Below are positions 32,952 to 41,388 of a stretch of 64,000 bases of DNA, piece by piece (positions within the stretch are counted from its first letter, which is position 1; the number at the start of each line of letters is the position of its first letter). The position numbers and the translations under genes are program-made. Under the pieces are notes generated by a model, which was given only the letters and a program-made list of their open reading frames with translations, was not told where the DNA came from and ran no database searches. Source of the stretch: Mycobacterium paraterrae (GTDB lineage Bacteria > Actinomycetota > Actinomycetes > Mycobacteriales > Mycobacteriaceae); the NCBI RefSeq assembly GCF_022430545.2, contig NZ_CP092488.2:4154001-4218000 (forward strand), read 5' to 3'.

Positions 32952-33545
32952 TTACGGCGAATGGGAAATTGTGTAGCCGTGGTCGCCCCAATCGAGTTCG
33001 GCGAGTAGGAAACGGCTACCGCCGCGCAACCGCGGGCCGTCGTTCAACGACGTGGATCGCAGCGGGCGGCGCTGGTAGTCGGGCATCCCGTCCACGCCGT
33101 GTTGCAGGGAGTAAGTGTTGTCCGTGGGATAGGTCGCCGGAGCGTCGGTGCAATGCAGGCAGATGCGGTTGCCGCTTCCCCATACCTGCACAGAGGGCGT
33201 GGCGAGTCGCCGTGTCACTAGCAGAGCGGAATCGACGTGGTGAAGTGGATGGCCGTGGCGGCAGATCACTTGTGGGCGTAGGCGTTCGGGGAACACGGCG
33301 GGGAATAGCTCGTCCGCGACATGGTAGCGGCGCACGGTCCCGTCGCACGACAACGACACCCGTCCGCGGTCGGGTTTGAGTTGCCGTGCCGTCGTCTGCC
33401 GGGTGACACCACCCTTGCAGCCCACCTCGCGGGGAAGGCTCCACACGTCGAGGCCAAGGCCGAGCACGTATGTCGGCCAGCCGGGGATGGGCCTGTAGCC
33501 CGCGCTCCGCCACGCCTGGTGATTAGTTGAGGTCTGGAGGTTCAT
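32952..33545 (-). CDS. NUMOD4/HNH-like phage protein
   Basis: A 197-residue protein. The first half, GYRPIPGWPTYVLGLGLDVW then GRVSLSCDGTVRRYHV, follows the NUMOD4 pattern of phage homing-type HNH proteins (W.PIPG...Y.....G.V.S, then GR..V.L..DG..R). The second half has CRHGHPLHH and RICLHC, a zinc-knuckle pair as in degenerate HNH enzymes. A complete HNH triad is not evident, so it may be DNA-binding only. The ATG at 33545 has no clear ribosome-binding site; the 148 bp before it hold nothing recognised. Confidence 0.6.
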   Translation of the reverse strand: MNLQTSTNHQAWRSAGYRPIPGWPTYVLGLGLDVWSLPREVGCKGGVTRQTTARQLKPDRGRVSLSCDGTVRRYHVADELFPAVFPERLRPQVICRHGHPLHHVDSALLVTRRLATPSVQVWGSGNRICLHCTDAPATYPTDNTYSLQHGVDGMPDYQRRPLRSTSLNDGPRLRGGSRFLLAELDWGDHGYTISHSP

Positions 33546-33693
33546 TGTGAGAATTCATTTCATCTGGGAAACGAAGAAGTGGAGTCTTCGAGAACGTGAC
33601 GTTCATGTAGTAGTTAGCCTTGTCCTCGTCCATGCGATGACGTTTCTTGAGTAGTTGGTGACGTAAGCATCGGCAGGGAAGGGGAAGGCATTT

Positions 33694-34167
33694 TCAACTG
33701 CGCGCGCTGCACAGATGATCTGGTAAATGATCTGATACTTGATCTGGTGAGTAATGATCTGGTGGGGGGTTACTGGCCGACTGTTGAGACGGCCGATTCT
33801 GGCTGTTGACATGCCTCGAATTCGGCTGTTGACACGGCTCAAATTCACCCGTTGAGGACTCGAATTCACCCGTTGACATCTCCCACGGCCTCGCCAAGGC
33901 GTACTCGGCTGCCCAGTGCGCGCCGCTGCCGCTGCGCCCGCCGCGGCACTCCCGGCGCAGCCATCCCTCAGCCACAAGGTCTTTCAACGCATCCTTGACT
34001 GTGGACAGCGATAGGCAGGTGTCAGCCGCCAGGCGGTCGTTGCCGGGGTACGCGCCCTGCCCGTTCTCGTCGGTGTAGTCGAACACGGTCATCAGCACGC
34101 GGTAGGCGCTGGGCTTCATGTCGCAGCCCCGAAGTTCTTTGTGCCAGAGCAACTTACTGAATGTCAT
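33694..34167 (-). CDS. Winged-HTH protein, replication-initiator-like
   Basis: A 157-residue protein. YRVLMTVFDYTDENG then LAADTCLSLSTVKDALKDLV and EGWLRR form a winged helix of the type at the N-terminus of phage and plasmid initiators. The C-terminus is a low-complexity Ser/Asn/Gln/Pro/His tail with a GEFE repeat (STGEFESSTGEFE). ATG 34167 follows a G-rich GGGGGG and overlaps the upstream HTH gene by 14 bp. Confidence 0.65.
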   Translation of the reverse strand: MTFSKLLWHKELRGCDMKPSAYRVLMTVFDYTDENGQGAYPGNDRLAADTCLSLSTVKDALKDLVAEGWLRRECRGGRSGSGAHWAAEYALARPWEMSTGEFESSTGEFEPCQQPNSRHVNSQNRPSQQSASNPPPDHYSPDQVSDHLPDHLCSARS

Positions 34168-34729
34168 GGGACCCCCCGCGCCTGAGCGCCGTCATCAACT
34201 GCGTGTACTTGGTGACATAGCTGCGAGCCAGCGTTATGCCCTGCGCGCCCTGATCGCGGTCGGTGATGGCATAGCCCAGCGCCTCCAGTGCCGTGCGGGC
34301 GGTGTCGAGGGCAGTATCGAACTGTGGTTGCGGCTTCGCTAGCGGCTCACGCTTCCGCTGATACGTCTTATCGTCCAGCCCCTTGGTCGTCCCACGTGAG
34401 GAATTTTCCTCACGTCGTAGGTCGTTGCTCACTGTCTTCTGATCTACGCCAACGACACTGGCAATCGCGCGCTGGGACATGCCCGACTCGGCGAGGTCGA
34501 CCACCACTTCACGCCGTTGAAGCGCGGGAAGCTGGACACCGCCAAGCTCGGAGACCGACCATTCGGCCCAGGACTCGTACCCCATCGCCAACCAGACGCG
34601 CCCGGCGTAGGCACGTTTAACATCGTTGGCCGGAAAGTCGTTGACCCACTTACGGATGCGGCCGGTAATGGCTCGGGCATCGTTGAAGGGAAGGTCTGAA
34701 GTCCTGACAACCGCCAGCGTGACCGGCAT
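34154..34729 (-). CDS. HTH DNA-binding phage protein
   Basis: A 191-residue protein. AMGYESWAEWSVSELG is followed by QRREVVVDLAESGMSQRAIA and SVVGVDQKTVSNDL, a ParB/sigma-like helix-turn-helix. The C-terminal part contains ALEALGYAITDRDQG. I prefer ATG 34729 because it overlaps the preceding stop as TAATG; the open frame continues to 34783 but would overlap 55 bp of the neighbour. It is a likely regulator or replication helper. Confidence 0.65.
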   Translation of the reverse strand: MPVTLAVVRTSDLPFNDARAITGRIRKWVNDFPANDVKRAYAGRVWLAMGYESWAEWSVSELGGVQLPALQRREVVVDLAESGMSQRAIASVVGVDQKTVSNDLRREENSSRGTTKGLDDKTYQRKREPLAKPQPQFDTALDTARTALEALGYAITDRDQGAQGITLARSYVTKYTQLMTALRRGGSHDIQ

Positions 34730-34992
34730 TATGCCGCTGCCTGAAGCGATGCTCCGGCGCGGCAGCGCAACGACTTTCGCCATTTCGGGCTAGGCGTCGA
34801 ATGCGGCAGCTTGGCAACGACCTGGGCACAGGATTCGCAGGGCGGATGGATCGTCGTCCAGCTGTCACCCCGGTTCTGGTGCGCCCAGGCGGCCTGCGCG
34901 GCACAACGCTGGCACAGCCCATGGCCGAGGTAGCGGCTCTTGGTCCGCTCCCACTCGGTGGCCTGTCCGAGGGTCTCGGGTTTCGCGGTCAT
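34729..34992 (-). CDS. Small zinc-finger-like phage protein
   Basis: An 87-residue protein. GHGLCQRCAAQAAWAHQ and HPPCESCAQVV carry two CxxC pairs with nearby histidines, likely a structural zinc site. It is typical of short early-region proteins of mycobacteriophages. The start overlaps the upstream gene (ATGA at 34989-34992), and the stop overlaps the next start (TAATG). Confidence 0.65.
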   Translation of the reverse strand: MTAKPETLGQATEWERTKSRYLGHGLCQRCAAQAAWAHQNRGDSWTTIHPPCESCAQVVAKLPHSTPSPKWRKSLRCRAGASLQAAA

Positions 34993-35255
34993 GCTGCCCT
35001 CGCCTCGGCCCTTCGACGCCGCGTCTGCGCGGACTTCAACGCCAGCTTGGCAAAGTATGCCTTCCGCAGGTGTGCGGCCCTACGGACGCGTTCAGCGGGC
35101 AGTAACACGCCGTCCGGGTCGGCTTCACGTTCAAACCGCGCCTCGAAGGCCGTCCGGGCGGGATGTGTTCGCGCTGAACGGTTTTCGGTGTGCGCCCAAC
35201 TCAGGTGGGCTAGGTGTCTGGCAGCTAAGCTGCGTTCGGTAGATGGGGTGTCCAT
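34989..35255 (-). CDS. Small basic phage protein next to the integrase
   Basis: An 88-residue Arg/Ala-rich helical protein (PAERVRRAAHLRKAYFAKL) common in mycobacteriophage early regions. Its place between integrase and the HTH genes would suit an excisionase, but no winged-helix pattern is seen. A 7-bp stem (TGTGGGC 35255-35261 with GCCCACA 35270-35276) sits at its start codon. Confidence 0.55.
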   Translation of the reverse strand: MDTPSTERSLAARHLAHLSWAHTENRSARTHPARTAFEARFEREADPDGVLLPAERVRRAAHLRKAYFAKLALKSAQTRRRRAEARAA

Positions 35256-35317
35256 GTGGGCAAGGCTAAGCCCACAACGCTCCGAAAGACTGGAACACAG
35301 CTATTTGTGTTATTGCC

Positions 35318-36217
35318 TCAGATGTCGCCCAGGTTGAGCTTGCGGGACTCCGCGGCGGCGCGTTCGGATGCGGTGGCCTGTACGTACCGGTCTAGCATCT
35401 TGCGGTTCGACCATCCGGCTAGGGTCATCAATCCGCCCTCGCTGCCTCCAGCAGCCAGCCAACGGCTCGCGGCGGTGTGCCTCATCAGATGTAGGTGGAA
35501 CCCGTCGATGCCGGCCTTTGCTGCGCGCATCTTCAGCGTGTCATTCAACCCGTGGTAGGCGAATCCGCGGCCCCAGGAGCCGAGCCACATCGCCGGGGTG
35601 TGGGCGCGAGCATGGGAGCGTCGGGCGCGAAGGTAGCGGTCGATAGCTGCGGCGGTCTGCGGCCCGAACGGCGCAATCCGTCCCTTGGCCCCCTTGCCGC
35701 TGCGGACGACGACGATGCCGCGCCTGACATCAACATCATCGACGGTCAGGTTGAGTAGCTCCGAAGCCCGTAGTCCGGTCTCTCCCATCAGCCGAACGAT
35801 GGCATGGTCGCGGCGATCGGTGAACTCGCCGCCCTGACAGGCCCGGATGAGCGCGCGGAGTTGGTCGTCGGTGAGGCCCTGGACAATCTTGGTTGGGATT
35901 TTCGGCGGCTTCAGGCCGAACAAGGTGTCCTCGGACATCTCGCCTTCCTCCAGCATCCACCGCACGAATGCCTTCAACGCGGCTTGTCGGAGACGGACCG
36001 TGTTCGCTTCCTTGCCCTCGCCGATCATCTCGGCGGTGTAGGTCTGCACTTGGGCGCGGGTAATCTCTACCGGGTGTTCGTTCCGGTTGCACCAGTCGAG
36101 ATACAACCTCACGCCGCGCAAGTAGGACGCGATGGTCGTGGGGGACTTGTTCTCGGCGCGCAGGGATATCTCCCACGACTCCAGCAGTTCGCGGAGGTCC
36201 GGCAAAGTCTTCGGCAC
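35318..36217 (-). CDS. int: Tyrosine site-specific integrase
   Basis: A 299-residue recombinase of the XerC/D-like class. The SAM-like core-binding domain spans residues ~1-95 (NKSPTTIASYLRGVRLYLDW). The catalytic domain has Arg150 in GETGLRASELLNL, a beta-hairpin Lys in SGKGAKGR (175/178), His243 and Arg246 in HLHLMRHTAASRWL, Trp269 in TLAGWSN, and nucleophile Tyr278 in MLDRYVQA. All catalytic residues are present. The GTG at 36217 lies about 100 bp from the attR core, with the gene reading into the element. Confidence 0.94.
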   Translation of the reverse strand: MPKTLPDLRELLESWEISLRAENKSPTTIASYLRGVRLYLDWCNRNEHPVEITRAQVQTYTAEMIGEGKEANTVRLRQAALKAFVRWMLEEGEMSEDTLFGLKPPKIPTKIVQGLTDDQLRALIRACQGGEFTDRRDHAIVRLMGETGLRASELLNLTVDDVDVRRGIVVVRSGKGAKGRIAPFGPQTAAAIDRYLRARRSHARAHTPAMWLGSWGRGFAYHGLNDTLKMRAAKAGIDGFHLHLMRHTAASRWLAAGGSEGGLMTLAGWSNRKMLDRYVQATASERAAAESRKLNLGDI

Positions 36218-36292
36218 GGTAGTTATCTTAGGGTAGAGCGGTATGCAATGACGATGACTCGCCGAATCTTATTAAAACCGCAGCTAGAACCA

Positions 36293-36321
36293 CTGACAAC
36301 AAAAATCCAGTTCCCTAGATA
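36293..36321 (+). promoter_or_regulatory. Candidate promoter for efp supplied by the element
   Basis: CTGACA (36293-36298) and TAGATA (36316-36321) are separated by 17 bp and point towards efp. The -35 match is good and the -10 match is weak. With the pepQ transcript cut off by the element, efp-nusB needs a new promoter, and this is the best one visible. Confidence 0.3.
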
Positions 36322-36323
36322 AC
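36312..36323. repeat. Right arm-type inverted repeat
   Basis: TCCCTAGATAAC is the reverse complement of 25788-25799. CCAGTT (36308-36313) and AACTGG (36321-36326) also form a 6-bp inverted repeat around CCCTAGAT here, a plausible pair of core-binding sites. Confidence 0.5.
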
Positions 36324-36330
36324 TGGCGAT
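36321..36330 (+). repeat. attR core (direct repeat)
   Basis: AACTGGCGAT, identical to the attL core. It is followed by CCTGTAGGAG, which is the native last pepQ codon, its TAG stop, and the efp ribosome-binding site AGGAG (36336-36340). Confidence 0.85.
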
Positions 36331-36351
36331 CCTGTAGGAGATTCACCGACC

Positions 36352-36915
36352 GTGCCAAGCACTGCCGATTTCAAAAATGGACTTGTACTCGTGATCGACG
36401 GCCAGCTGTGGCAGATCATCGAGTTCCAGCACGTCAAGCCCGGCAAGGGCCCTGCGTTCGTGCGCACCAAGCTCAAAAACGTGCTGTCCGGCAAGGTCGT
36501 CGACAAGACCTACAACGCCGGGGTGAAGGTGGAGACCGCGACGGTCGACCGCCGCGACACCACCTTCCTCTACCGCGACGGCACCGACTTCGTGTTCATG
36601 GACAGCCAGGACTACGAGCAGCACCCGCTGCCGGAGTCGCTGGTCGGCGACAACGCCCGCTTCCTGCTAGAGGGCCTTCCGGTCCAGGTCGCGTTCCACA
36701 ATGGCGCCCCGCTCTACATCGAGCTGCCGGTGACCGTAGAACTCGTCGTCACCCACACCGAGCCGGGCCTGCAGGGCGACCGCTCCAGCGCCGGGACGAA
36801 GCCGGCCACCGTCGAGACCGGTGCCGAGCTTCAGGTGCCGCTGTTCATTAACACCGGTGACAAGCTGAAAGTCGACTCGCGCGACGGCAGCTACCTGGGA
36901 CGTGTCAACGCGTGA
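36352..36915 (+). CDS. efp: Translation elongation factor P
   Basis: Relieves ribosome stalling at polyproline. The 187-residue three-domain protein has STADFKNGLVLVIDGQLWQI at the N-terminus, PGKGPAFVRTKLKN carrying the lysine at the modification-loop position, and the C-terminal signature KPATVETGAELQVPLFINTGDKLKVDSRDGSYLGR. GTG 36352 follows AGGAG at 36336-36340. It is separated from its usual upstream partner pepQ by the integrated element. Its stop overlaps nusB. Confidence 0.97.
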   Translation: MPSTADFKNGLVLVIDGQLWQIIEFQHVKPGKGPAFVRTKLKNVLSGKVVDKTYNAGVKVETATVDRRDTTFLYRDGTDFVFMDSQDYEQHPLPESLVGDNARFLLEGLPVQVAFHNGAPLYIELPVTVELVVTHTEPGLQGDRSSAGTKPATVETGAELQVPLFINTGDKLKVDSRDGSYLGRVNA

Positions 36916-37478
36916 GCCGGCCCGTCAAGGGACGGCATCAGGCACGTAAGCGTGCCGTCGACTTGTTGTTCGAAGCCGAGGCCCGTGGGCTCACCCCGGC
37001 CGAGGCGGCCGATGCACGCACGGCGCTGGCGGAGGCCAACGACGATGTGGCACCACCACATCCGTACACGGTGGCGGTGGCTCATGGCGTGACCGAGCAC
37101 TCTGCTCACGTCGACGACCTGATTTCCTCGCACCTGCAGGGCTGGACGCTGGATCGGCTGCCGGCCGTCGACCGCGCGATTCTGCGGGTCGCGGTGTTCG
37201 AGTTGCTGCACGCCGACGACGTGCCGGCGCCGGTCGCCGTCGACGAGGCGGTCGAGCTGGCCAAGGAGCTGTCCACTGACGATTCACCGGGCTTCGTCAA
37301 CGGTGTGTTGGGCCAAGTCATGCTGGTGACTCCGCAGATCCGGGCCGCGGCGGAGGCCGTCCGTTCAGCGACGATGCGGGCGCCTGAGGGCGGCCGAGGA
37401 GGAGCTGGACCAGAAGGCTCTTCGGCGACGATAAAGATGCCCGAGGATCCCGAAGCCGCGCCGACCGGCGAGTCATGA
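36912..37478 (+). CDS. nusB: Transcription antitermination factor NusB
   Basis: Binds boxA RNA with S10 in rRNA antitermination. Motifs are GRHQARKRAVDLLFEAEARG at the start and LDRLPAVDRAILRVAVFEL and DSPGFVNGVLGQV in the second half. A Gly/Ala/Pro-rich tail of ~45 residues extends beyond the conserved domain (M. tuberculosis NusB has 156 residues, this one 188). The GTG start overlaps the efp stop. Confidence 0.95.
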   Translation: MSRPVKGRHQARKRAVDLLFEAEARGLTPAEAADARTALAEANDDVAPPHPYTVAVAHGVTEHSAHVDDLISSHLQGWTLDRLPAVDRAILRVAVFELLHADDVPAPVAVDEAVELAKELSTDDSPGFVNGVLGQVMLVTPQIRAAAEAVRSATMRAPEGGRGGAGPEGSSATIKMPEDPEAAPTGES

Positions 37479-37834
37479 CCCGCCTGGAGCTGCGCGTCGT
37501 GATCGCCGGCATCCTTGCGGCGACGGTGATCCTGGGCGCGGTGATGTGCGCGGCCTACGGGCAGGCGGCGGTCGCCGCGGCGCTGGCCATCTACGCGCTG
37601 GGTGTCGGCGCGTGGCTGTATCACTCGGTCGAGCGACTCATTCTGGCTCGCCGCATCGAAACCGTGCGTGCGGCTGCGACTCCGTTTCGGCCGTTGTTGC
37701 CGGTGATGGCGGCGATCATGGCGTTGACGCAGGCCGTCGTACGGTCATTGTCCGACGCCACCGAGGTCGCGCCGCCGCGCCGCTGGATTCCGATCACCCG
37801 CGGTCGCCGGGCCGACGACGACTTCGAGGCCTGA
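37475..37834 (+). CDS. Small membrane protein (Rv2532c-like)
   Basis: A 119-residue protein. Two adjacent spans (LRVVIAGILAATVILGAVMCAAYG and AAVAAALAIYALGVGAWLY) are followed by a basic, partly helical C-terminus ending RGRRADDDFEA. Position after nusB matches Rv2532c. The start overlaps the nusB stop by 4 bp, so it belongs to the efp operon. Confidence 0.75.
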   Translation: MTRLELRVVIAGILAATVILGAVMCAAYGQAAVAAALAIYALGVGAWLYHSVERLILARRIETVRAAATPFRPLLPVMAAIMALTQAVVRSLSDATEVAPPRRWIPITRGRRADDDFEA

Positions 37835-37838
37835 CACC

Positions 37839-38441
37839 TCAGGGCACGTCGATCGTGGTCGTCACCGATACCAACTGCGGGGTGGCGGGCGCCGACGAGA
37901 AGCCGAAGCGCACCGGCGGATCCAGATCGGCCAATCCCGCGAGGTCGGCGCCGCGGAAACTGCCGTCCATCGACACGATGCGCCGAGCGCGGCGTACCCC
38001 GTAATACTCGCGGCGTCCGCTGCCCGCGCTGCCCGCCGTGCGGACACCCGGCACCAGCCGCGCGGCCACCGGATCGATGGCGCGCAGCCACGCAGGCGCC
38101 GCGGCCAATCGGCCGGGCACCCATCGGAGCAGCCAGTCGAACGGTGCGGCACCGCCGAGTGCTCCCGCGGCTTCGAGGCCCGGGGCGACCACTCTGAAGC
38201 GGTCGGTACTCTGCTCCACCGTGACGCCACCGAGTTCGATCGTGTCGAAGTGGTATGTGGCGGAGACGAACTCGGCGATGTCCTCATTCGGCGCCAGCAG
38301 CGAGCGCTGGCCGTCGGCGGTCTCGACCATGACGTCGGCGAACCGGCCGAACGGCGACTGGAGCCAGGATCCGACGACGAACCGGGTACCGGCTCGCGTG
38401 CCGAACCCCGCGATATGTCCGGTGAACACCAGGCGTGGCAT
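37839..38441 (-). CDS. Conserved hypothetical actinobacterial protein
   Basis: A 200-residue soluble protein. It begins PRLVFTGHIAGFGTRAGTRF, then WLQSPFGRFADVMVETADGQ and LAPNEDIAEFVSATYHFD. No cofactor or catalytic motif is visible and no function is assigned. ATG 38441 is preferred over upstream codons because the conserved part starts there. It is divergent from the decarboxylase with a 89-bp gap and ends 4 bp from the Rv2532c-like gene. Confidence 0.7.
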   Translation of the reverse strand: MPRLVFTGHIAGFGTRAGTRFVVGSWLQSPFGRFADVMVETADGQRSLLAPNEDIAEFVSATYHFDTIELGGVTVEQSTDRFRVVAPGLEAAGALGGAAPFDWLLRWVPGRLAAAPAWLRAIDPVAARLVPGVRTAGSAGSGRREYYGVRRARRIVSMDGSFRGADLAGLADLDPPVRFGFSSAPATPQLVSVTTTIDVP

Positions 38442-38530
38442 GTGTCCATTCTGATATGTCCGAGCGGGCGGTCTGAATTGCCCGCGGCGAAACGCTCGCA
38501 CCGCGGTAACGGGAAGGACACACTGGCGTA

Positions 38531-41278
38531 ATGGACCGAGACGGCAGACACCCGAGACGGCTGAGTGTGTCCGCGCTGGCGGCGGTGGCCAATCCGTCCT
38601 ATTCGCGCGTCGACACCTGGAATCTGCTCGATGACGCGTGCCACCAACTGGCCGTCATCGATCGCGCCGGCATGGACACCTCGCATGAGGTCGCCCGGGT
38701 ACGGCGTCTACTCAACCGGCTCGGCGCCTACGAGCGCTACTGGATTTACCCGGGGCCGGAGAACCTCGCCACCTACTGCGGCTACCTTGACCAACTCGCC
38801 ACGGTGAGCCTGGCCGAACAGGTTTCGCTGGCCGTTCGGTTGCTGTCCGAATACGGCGACCGGGCAGCGCTGTTCGACACCTCCACATCCCTCGCCGACC
38901 AGGAGTTGGTGGCGCGCGCGAAGGAGCAGCAGTTCTACACCGTGTTGCTCGCCGACGACGCCCCAGTCAACGCGCCCGAAGGGCTCGCCGAAAGCCTGCG
39001 GGCCATCCGCGATGTCGATGACGACGTGCAGTTCGAGCTGCTGGTGGTCTCCAGCGTCGAGGACGCCATTACCGCGGTCGCACTCAACGGGGAGATCCAG
39101 GCCGCGATCATCCGGCACGACATCCCGCTGCGCTCCCACGACAGGGTGCCGCTGATGACCACGCTGCTCGGACCGAACGACGCCGTGATCGCCACCGACC
39201 GCACCCACGACTGGGTCGAATGTGGAGAGTGGATCCGCGAGCTTCGTCCACATATCGACCTGTATCTGCTCACCGACGAGTCCATCGCTGCCGAGACCGA
39301 GGACGAATCCAACGTCTACGACCGCACCTTCTACCGGCTCAACGACGTCACCGATCTGCACAGCACCGTGCTGGCCGGCATCAGGAAGCGGTATGCGACG
39401 CCGTTTTTCGATGCACTACGGGCCTACGCGGCCCGACCGGCCGGCCAGTTCCACGCCCTGCCCGTGGCTCGCGGCGCCAGCATCTTCAACTCCAAGACGC
39501 TGCAGGACATGGGGGAGTTCTACGGGCGCAACATCTTCATGGCCGAGACCTCGACCACGTCGGGCGGCCTGGACTCACTGCTGGACCCGCACGGCAACAT
39601 CAAGAAGGCGATGGACAAGGCCGCGCGCACCTGGAATTCCGACCACACCTATTTCGTCACCAACGGGACGTCGACCGCGAACAAGATCGTCGTGCAGTCG
39701 TTGACCCGGCCTGGCGACATCGTGCTGATCGACCGCAATTGTCACAAGTCGCATCACTACGGGCTGGTTCTCGCCGGCGCCTACCCGCTGTATCTGGATG
39801 CCTATGAGCTGCAACCGTTTGCGATCTATGGCGCGGTACCGCTGCAGACCATCAAAAAGGCGCTGCTCGACCTCGAGGCCGCCGGGCAGTTGCACAAGGT
39901 GCGCATGCTGCTGCTCACCAACTGCACCTTCGACGGCGTGGTCTACAACCCGCGGCGGGTGATGGAGGAAGTGCTGGCGATCAAGCCGGACATCTGCTTC
40001 TTGTGGGACGAGGCGTGGTACGCGTTCGCCACCGCGGTCCCGTGGGCGCGGCAGCGCACCGCGATGGTGTCGGCCGAACGGTTGGAGTCCATGCTGTCCT
40101 CGCCGGCCTACGCGCAGGAGTATCTGCAGTGGCGTGAGTCGATGCGCGACGTCCCGCGCAGCGAGTGGGCGGAGCACCGCCTGCTTCCCGACCCCAGCAA
40201 GGCGCGGGTGCGGGTCTACGCCACGCATTCCACCCACAAGTCGTTGTCGGCGCTGCGGCAGGCGTCGATGATCCACGTCCGCGACCAGGACTTCAATTCG
40301 CAGTCCCGCGATGCGTTCGGAGAGGCGTTTCTGACCCACACCTCGACATCACCCAACCAGCAGTTGCTCGCCTCGCTGGACTTGGCCCGCCGCCAGGTCG
40401 ACATCGAGGGCTTCCAGATGGTGCGCTACGTCTACGACATGGCGCTGGTCTTTCGGCACCGCGTCCGCAAGGACCGGCTGATCAGCAAATGGTTCCGCAT
40501 CCTCGACGAATCCGACCTGGTGCCAGACGATTTCAGGCTCTCGGCGGTCAGCTCCTATCGCCAGGTGCGGCAGGGGGCGCTGGCGGACTGGAACGAAGCG
40601 TGGCGGTCCGACCAATTCGTGCTCGACCCGACGCGGGTCACGTTGTTCATCGGTAAGACCGGCATGAACGGCTACGACTTCCGCGAGAAGGTGCTGATGG
40701 AGCGATTCGGCATCCAGATCAACAAGACGTCGATCAACAGTGTTCTGCTGATCTTCACGATCGGCGTGACATGGTCGAGCGTGCACTATCTGCTGGACGT
40801 GTTGCGCCGAATCGCCAGCGACTTCGACCACACCCAAGCCACGGCCAGCCGCGACGACCGCGCGCTGCACCAACGGCGCGTCGCGGAGATCACCGAGGAC
40901 CTGCCCGCCCTGCCGGACTTCAGCGAGTTCGACAACACCTTCAAGCCCGACGAGGCCAGCTCGTTCGGAGACATGCGCTCGGCGTTCTACGCGGGCTACG
41001 CGGACGAAGATCGTGAACACGTCATGATCGGGGAGGCAGGCCGCCGGCTCGCCGACGGAAAGTCATTGGTGTCAACCGGATTCGTCGTCCCCTACCCGCC
41101 GGGCTTCCCGGTGCTGGTGCCCGGCCAGGTGGTGTCCAAGCAGATTCTGTATTTCCTCGCGCAACTCGACGTCAAGGAGATTCACGGCTACAACCCCGAT
41201 CTGGGATTGTCGGTGTTCACCGAGGACGCCCTGAAGCGGATCAACGCAGCTCTTGGTTCCGACATGGTGATCCGATAG
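38531..41278 (+). CDS. PLP-dependent Orn/Lys/Arg decarboxylase family protein (Rv2531c-like)
   Basis: A fold-type I decarboxylase of 915 residues, close to the 947-residue Rv2531c product. An N-terminal receiver-like wing domain (residues ~125-250) precedes the PLP domain. TYFVTNGTSTANKIVVQSL is the phosphate-binding region, FLWDEAWYAF holds the cofactor Asp, and YATHSTHKSLSALRQASMIH holds the Schiff-base Lys. The C-terminal domain includes VSTGFVVPYPPGFPVLVPGQ. The substrate (arginine, lysine or ornithine) cannot be read from sequence. Confidence 0.93.
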   Translation: MDRDGRHPRRLSVSALAAVANPSYSRVDTWNLLDDACHQLAVIDRAGMDTSHEVARVRRLLNRLGAYERYWIYPGPENLATYCGYLDQLATVSLAEQVSLAVRLLSEYGDRAALFDTSTSLADQELVARAKEQQFYTVLLADDAPVNAPEGLAESLRAIRDVDDDVQFELLVVSSVEDAITAVALNGEIQAAIIRHDIPLRSHDRVPLMTTLLGPNDAVIATDRTHDWVECGEWIRELRPHIDLYLLTDESIAAETEDESNVYDRTFYRLNDVTDLHSTVLAGIRKRYATPFFDALRAYAARPAGQFHALPVARGASIFNSKTLQDMGEFYGRNIFMAETSTTSGGLDSLLDPHGNIKKAMDKAARTWNSDHTYFVTNGTSTANKIVVQSLTRPGDIVLIDRNCHKSHHYGLVLAGAYPLYLDAYELQPFAIYGAVPLQTIKKALLDLEAAGQLHKVRMLLLTNCTFDGVVYNPRRVMEEVLAIKPDICFLWDEAWYAFATAVPWARQRTAMVSAERLESMLSSPAYAQEYLQWRESMRDVPRSEWAEHRLLPDPSKARVRVYATHSTHKSLSALRQASMIHVRDQDFNSQSRDAFGEAFLTHTSTSPNQQLLASLDLARRQVDIEGFQMVRYVYDMALVFRHRVRKDRLISKWFRILDESDLVPDDFRLSAVSSYRQVRQGALADWNEAWRSDQFVLDPTRVTLFIGKTGMNGYDFREKVLMERFGIQINKTSINSVLLIFTIGVTWSSVHYLLDVLRRIASDFDHTQATASRDDRALHQRRVAEITEDLPALPDFSEFDNTFKPDEASSFGDMRSAFYAGYADEDREHVMIGEAGRRLADGKSLVSTGFVVPYPPGFPVLVPGQVVSKQILYFLAQLDVKEIHGYNPDLGLSVFTEDALKRINAALGSDMVIR

Positions 41279-41388
41279 CTGCTTCGGGCCGTCGCGGGCA
41301 ACGATTGTGGCGCCACTGCGATCAACCGCTCGGATTCTCGCACCAGTTTCACAGTCGGCGACCGAGAGCTTTCCTGGCCAACGAGCGT

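Larger units (their letters stand above)
25712..36330. mobile_element. Integrated phage-satellite-like element (~10.6 kb) in the 3' end of pepQ
   Basis: Bounded by AACTGGCGAT at 25712-25721 and 36321-36330. A tyrosine integrase lies at the right end, and nearly all phage-like genes face left. Contents: cargo at the left end (147-aa protein, RelA/SpoT synthetase, HNH-type protein), an HK97-type capsid and its partner, HNH and NUMOD4-like proteins, HTH proteins, and small phage genes. Portal, terminase, prohead protease, tail and lysis genes are not seen, so it could not make phage alone. Size and content recall phiRv1/phiRv2 of M. tuberculosis. Removing it rejoins pepQ to efp with the native stop and ribosome-binding site. 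Confidence 0.85.
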
